Origin: Candidatus Coatesiibacteriota bacterium
Lineage (GTDB): Bacteria > RBG-13-66-14
Direction: 5' to 3'
Assembly (NCBI GenBank): GCA_030631385.1
Contig: DAOVLG010000006.1
Location: 1-15,512, forward strand
Length of the DNA stretch: 15,512 bases
Position 1 is the first letter of the stretch, and each line of letters opens with the position of its first letter. The position numbers and the translations under genes were made by a program. Below the pieces are notes generated by a model that made no database searches, was not told the DNA's origin, and saw only the letters and a program-made list of their open reading frames with translations. This document shows, one piece after another, positions 12,266-15,512 of this stretch.

Positions 12266-13909
12266 ATGCGGAAAATCATGCTAATCGTGGCGCTGCTCGT
12301 TGTTCTGACCGTCCCGGTCAGCGCGAAGGGCACGCATCCCTACGGCATGGCGGGCCAGTTCAAGGTCTGGGCCGCCGACACCATCGAGCAGTGGGGCATA
12401 GCCCTGGGGCTGCACTTCGACGTCTGGGCCTACTACCGTGAGATCAAGGGCTCGGGCTACGAGTGGGCGGACACAACCGACGACTACATCTCCGACGTCT
12501 ACAGCCGCAACCCCTTCCATCTCACCTTCTGCTTCCTGGACTGGTGGGAGTTCTCGGTGGCGCCGACCTTTGGCGCCCACAAGGTCATGGACACCGAGAT
12601 CGAGGAGATCGGACTCTCCGAGATATTCATCGGGACCAAGTTCAACCCCCTCATGGAGGAGAAAAACGGCTACCTCCCCGGCATGTCCCTGGTCTTCGGC
12701 TTCGAGCTCGGCGGCATCGCCCAAGAGGACGATCCGATCACGAACCGCTACGACGAGGCCCTCAACTGGACCACCCACGGTGGCACGAATATAGACTTCA
12801 TCTACGCCCTCTCCAAACACGTGGGGAAGAACGACCTCTTCAACTACCACATCAACCTCGGTTACCGCCTCACCCTGGGCACCTACGACATCTACGAGTG
12901 GGTCTTCAACGAGGATACAGGGCAGACCGACAGGGTGGTCGCCGTCAAGGACTACCCCGTTCCCGACTACTTCCTCTACGGCGCCGGCTTCGAGGTCCGG
13001 GCCACGAATAACTTCGCCTTCCTCACCGACTTCGTCGGCAAGTACGCCTTCGCCGAGGACCAGGTACGCGACGGCGATACCTACGCGGTCACCGACAACT
13101 GGTTCCAGGTCGTTCCCGGCTTCCGCCTCTCCGGCGACGATTTCCTCTACTGGGACTTCGCCGTGGGGCTGGGCATCGGGAAGGACACCCCCTGGATCGA
13201 GGTCATAACCGGCTTCTCCGCCGACATGAACCTCGTTCCCCGCGACACAGACGGCGACGGTATCCCCGACGACGAGGACCTGTGTCCCGAGGATCCCGAG
13301 GACTACGACGGCTTCGAGGACGCCGACGGCTGTCCCGACCGCGACAACGACGGTGACGGCATCCCCGACACCGAGGATGAGTGCCCCAACGAACCCGAGG
13401 ACTTCGATGGCTACAAGGACGCCGACGGCTGCCCCGACCTGGACAACGACGGTGACGGCATCCCCGACACCGAGGACGCCTGCCCCAACGAACCGGAGAC
13501 CGTCAACGGCTACCAGGACGAGGACGGCTGCCCGGATACAGTACCGGAGCCGATCTACGAGGGTCCGACGACCCTCCGCCTCGAGGGCGTGAACTTCGAG
13601 CCGAACCTGGCCGTGATGAAGCCGGGGTCCTCGCGCAGGCTGGAAGAGGCCGCGCGAATCATGATCGATAACCCCTTCATCAAGGTTCAGATCGTCGGCC
13701 ACACCACCGACCGCGGCGAGCGCACCTTCCTGATGCAGCTCTCCCGCGACCGCGCCCAGGCCGTGATTGACGTGCTGGTCAGCGAGTACGGCATCGCCCG
13801 TAACCGTCTGACCGCCGTTGGCAAGGGTCCCGACGACCCCAGCGCCTCCAACGCGACCGCCTCGGGCCGCGAGCAGAACCGCCGCATCGTGTTCAAGGTC
13901 GTCGAGTAA
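12266..13909 (+). CDS. OmpA-family outer-membrane protein with thrombospondin type 3 repeats
   Basis: The protein has 547 residues. The Sec signal peptide ends VPVSA (cleavage about 20/21). Residues about 25-325 look like a beta-barrel, rich in Trp, Tyr and Phe with alternating strands. Three exact 33-residue TSP3 units follow at 326-358, 359-391 and 392-424 (DNDGDGIPDTEDECPNEPED type), which bind calcium and carry two Cys each. The C-terminal OmpA/MotB domain runs from about 437 to 547, with SRDRAQAV, then NATASGREQNRRI, and should anchor the protein to peptidoglycan. In its ligand loop the usual GHTD reads GHTTD, so the diaminopimelate-binding Asp position is Thr481, while the partner Arg496 is kept. 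GGAGGA lies 5 bases before the ATG. Likely role: tethering outer membrane to cell wall. Confidence 0.93.
   Translation: MRKIMLIVALLVVLTVPVSAKGTHPYGMAGQFKVWAADTIEQWGIALGLHFDVWAYYREIKGSGYEWADTTDDYISDVYSRNPFHLTFCFLDWWEFSVAPTFGAHKVMDTEIEEIGLSEIFIGTKFNPLMEEKNGYLPGMSLVFGFELGGIAQEDDPITNRYDEALNWTTHGGTNIDFIYALSKHVGKNDLFNYHINLGYRLTLGTYDIYEWVFNEDTGQTDRVVAVKDYPVPDYFLYGAGFEVRATNNFAFLTDFVGKYAFAEDQVRDGDTYAVTDNWFQVVPGFRLSGDDFLYWDFAVGLGIGKDTPWIEVITGFSADMNLVPRDTDGDGIPDDEDLCPEDPEDYDGFEDADGCPDRDNDGDGIPDTEDECPNEPEDFDGYKDADGCPDLDNDGDGIPDTEDACPNEPETVNGYQDEDGCPDTVPEPIYEGPTTLRLEGVNFEPNLAVMKPGSSRRLEEAARIMIDNPFIKVQIVGHTTDRGERTFLMQLSRDRAQAVIDVLVSEYGIARNRLTAVGKGPDDPSASNATASGREQNRRIVFKVVE
13241..13537 (+). repeat. Three tandem 99-bp units coding TSP3 repeats
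   Basis: The 297 bp encode exactly three 33-residue calcium-binding units. Units 2 and 3 share near-identical DNA around GACAACGACGGTGACGGC, while unit 1 is more diverged. This points to recent duplication of unit 2 or 3 and makes copy-number change by slippage or recombination plausible. Confidence 0.85.
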
Positions 13910-13926
13910 ACAGGGCCGGATAACAA

Positions 13927-13956
13927 AGAGGGTCCCGAGAGGGGCCCTCTTCTATT
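13927..13956 (+). terminator. Intrinsic terminator of the lipoprotein-OmpA operon
   Basis: AGAGGGTCCC (13927-13936), loop GAGA, GGGGCCCTCT (13941-13950): a 10-bp stem with one G-T pair, followed by TCTATT. It lies 17 bases after the OmpA-type stop. Confidence 0.8.
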
Positions 13957-14019
13957 GACGTGGGTGAGTCTTAAAACAGCAGGTCCGTATCGGGGTGGCA
14001 TCTTCACGCCTCCCTGAGC

Positions 14020-14025
14020 TATGAT
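14020..14025 (+). promoter_or_regulatory. Candidate -10 box for the M55 peptidase gene
   Basis: TATGAT lies 38 bases upstream of the GTG start at 14063 and after the terminator at 13927. No recognisable -35 is found at the right distance, so this is tentative. Confidence 0.35.
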
Positions 14026-14062
14026 TAGCACGTACGGGTGAGATACCGCAAGGGGGACGAGC

Positions 14063-14920
14063 GTGCGTTTCTTCATCTCCTTCGACATGGAGGGTGTGGC
14101 CGCCCTTACGTCTTGGCCGGCCTTTACACCCAAGGGACCCGATTACGCCTACGCCCGCCGGCAGGCCACCGCCGAGGTCAACGCCGTGATCTGCGGCCTC
14201 AAGGCCGGTGCGGAGGAGGCCGGCGAGCCGGTGGAGGGTATCACCGTGGCCGACTCCCACGCCCAGGGGCTCAACCTCATTCCCGAGGAGTTACCCCGGG
14301 AGGTCAACCTCTTGCGTGGCTTTCCCCGGCCCAACTACATGGTGGAGGGGCTTTTGCCGGAGCACGATCTGGCGTGCTTCGTGGGCTATCACAGCCGAGT
14401 GGGCCAGCCGGGCGGACTGATGGACCACTCCTACTCCGGCGGCACGATCTACGAGGTGCGCCTGAATGGGAGGATTGTGGGTGAAACCGAGCTTAACGCA
14501 GCCTACGCCGCCCATTACGGCGTGCCGGTCGGCCTGATCTCCGGCGACGCCGCCCTGGAGGACCAGGTGGCCGAAAGCCTCGGCGGCGGAGTGGTCTTCG
14601 TACGGACCAAGGTGGGGATCACCCGCTTCGCCGCCGTTTGCGAGCATCCCGAAAACGTGCTTGAGAAGTTGCGCGAGGGAGCCGAGGAGGCCGTCCGGCG
14701 CCGGAATGAGCTTCCCCTGTACCGTGTACAGGAGCCCCTTACGCTCGAGGTGGATCTCACCGAGACCCAGATGGCCGATCTGTTGGAGCTCTTCCCCGGC
14801 TTCGAGCGGGTCGGCGGGCGGCGGATCCGCATCACATCACCCGAGATGCCCGTCCTCTACCGGGCCTACATGGGGCTGCTCCTGGTCGCCTGGTCCGCCA
14901 AGCGGATACGACAGGAGTAG
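14063..14920 (+). CDS. M55-family D-aminopeptidase (DppA-like)
   Basis: This 285-residue protein is close to the length of Bacillus DppA, a zinc-dependent, self-compartmentalising D-amino-acid aminopeptidase. Expected metal ligands are present: Asp8 and Glu10 in SFDMEG, His66 in VADSHAQGLN, His110 in FVGYHSRVG, and Glu141 in VGETELNAAY. There is no signal peptide, so it is cytoplasmic. The family releases N-terminal D-residues from short peptides such as D-Ala-containing cell-wall fragments; the actual substrate here is inferred. The start is GTG at 14063, supported by AGGGGGA about 6 bases upstream and by the conserved RFFISFDMEG at the N-terminus. The next gene begins 1 base after its stop, implying coupled translation. 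The symbol is withheld because dppA is also used for a dipeptide-binding protein. Confidence 0.9.
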   Translation: MRFFISFDMEGVAALTSWPAFTPKGPDYAYARRQATAEVNAVICGLKAGAEEAGEPVEGITVADSHAQGLNLIPEELPREVNLLRGFPRPNYMVEGLLPEHDLACFVGYHSRVGQPGGLMDHSYSGGTIYEVRLNGRIVGETELNAAYAAHYGVPVGLISGDAALEDQVAESLGGGVVFVRTKVGITRFAAVCEHPENVLEKLREGAEEAVRRRNELPLYRVQEPLTLEVDLTETQMADLLELFPGFERVGGRRIRITSPEMPVLYRAYMGLLLVAWSAKRIRQE

Positions 14921-14921
14921 G

Positions 14922-15512
14922 GTGCGAGCGTGCCTCATTACACTGCCGGCCTTGTTGTTGTTCCTCGCCTGTGGGGAAGGGGAGGGGGAGGAATCGTCCG
15001 TTCCCGACGCACTCACGCGTCCCGAGCCCGGCATCGCCGAGATGGCCGCCTGGCGCTGTGCGGGACGTGATTGGACGCATCGGGGGGTCTACTCCGGTGA
15101 CGCCGCCGGCGAGCCGGTGGAACTCTGGCGTCTGGAGGTTGGGGGGACGAGCTTCGCCTGGCCGGTCGCCGCTCCAGGGATCGTGGTCGCCGCCGACGAA
15201 GCCGGGAACGTGGTCGCCGCCGATCCGTCCACCGGTGAGGAGCGCTGGCGTGTCGAGTTGGGTGAACCCGTCCGGGGCGCGCCCGCGGTGACCGACGGCT
15301 CGGTTTACCTCAGCCTGGGGCGTGGGGCGGTGGTCTCGTTGGACCGCATCACCGGAAGGGTCCGGTGGCGCGTCGAGCTGGCCGGCCCCTGCGACGTCGG
15401 ACCGACGCCCTACGGCAACCTCCTCTATGTGCCCGACGAGAGCGGAGCACTCTTCGCCCTGGATGCCCTCACCGGCGATGTGGTCTGGATCTACGCCTCT
15501 TCGGCTGGGATC
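14922..15512 (+). CDS. PQQ-type beta-propeller lipoprotein, N-terminal part (3' end outside window)
   Basis: The frame is open from GTG at 14922 to the window edge (197 codons). AGGAG (14913-14917) lies inside the end of the preceding gene, 4 bases from this start. The N-terminus VRACLITLPALLLFLACGEG is a lipoprotein signal with Cys17 as likely lipid site, followed by an acidic Glu/Gly linker. At least three propeller blades follow, each with the PQQ-like TGxxxW signature: STGEERWRV, ITGRVRWRV and LTGDVVWIY, separated by VYLSLGRG- and LYVPDESGALFALD-type strands. Such WD-like propellers include BamB of the outer-membrane assembly machine, but also many unrelated surface proteins, so BamB is only one possibility. 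It is an operon partner of the M55 peptidase. Confidence 0.85.
   Translation, partial: MRACLITLPALLLFLACGEGEGEESSVPDALTRPEPGIAEMAAWRCAGRDWTHRGVYSGDAAGEPVELWRLEVGGTSFAWPVAAPGIVVAADEAGNVVAADPSTGEERWRVELGEPVRGAPAVTDGSVYLSLGRGAVVSLDRITGRVRWRVELAGPCDVGPTPYGNLLYVPDESGALFALDALTGDVVWIYASSAGI

Noticed and set aside
13241..13537. Regular DNA repeat considered as a CRISPR-like or minisatellite array
   Set aside because: It is in frame and encodes calcium-binding TSP3 units inside the OmpA-family protein, which explains the period fully.
12281..13702. 473-codon minus-strand open frame
   Set aside because: Antisense to the OmpA/TSP3 gene. The Val/Gly/Asp-rich repeats are the mirror of the TSP3 codons.

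Overview
The window looks like chromosomal DNA of a GC-rich, diderm (Gram-negative-type) bacterium. It encodes an OmpA-family protein, a small beta-barrel-like protein, five putative lipoproteins, a bacterial initiator tRNA and the conserved rpsO-pnp pair. Frequent GTG/TTG starts, good Shine-Dalgarno sites and GC-rich palindromes between genes would suit an uncultured candidate phylum, but the sequence does not fix the taxon.

Layout. 1-557 (-): start of a GT-C membrane glycosyltransferase-like gene that leaves the window. 558-1074: intergenic palindrome and a decayed copy of the 3' end of a P5C dehydrogenase gene. 1075-2361 (-): radical SAM protein with a possible cobalamin-binding-like N-terminus. 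2866-4437 (-): complete 1-pyrroline-5-carboxylate dehydrogenase. The radical SAM gene thus lies between the real P5CDH 3' end and a degenerate same-strand copy of it. 4438-5098: non-coding, with palindromes and terminator-like hairpins. 5099-6244 (+): AT-rich gene for a membrane-anchored TPR protein, then an orphan TPR-like fragment. 6590-6980: a run of minus-direction terminators and the tRNA-fMet gene. 7030-10551 (-): lipoprotein, rpsO, pnp, lipoprotein in transcription order. 10800-11267 (-): small outer-membrane-type protein, divergent from 11510-13909 (+), a lipoprotein plus an OmpA protein with thrombospondin type 3 repeats. 14063-15512 (+): M55 D-aminopeptidase-like protein and the start of a PQQ-type beta-propeller lipoprotein.

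How the parts work together. rpsO and pnp cover ribosome assembly and RNA turnover. The divergent OMP / lipoprotein-OmpA block is cell-envelope material. P5CDH completes proline (and ornithine/arginine) catabolism to glutamate. The most unusual part is 4840-6920. Two collinear, diverged direct repeats of about 135 bp, each ending in a piece of the tRNA-fMet 3' end, flank the AT-rich TPR gene. This looks like a small genomic island, or the relic of one, at the initiator-tRNA locus; no integrase is visible. All calls come from reading the sequence; no database search was run.
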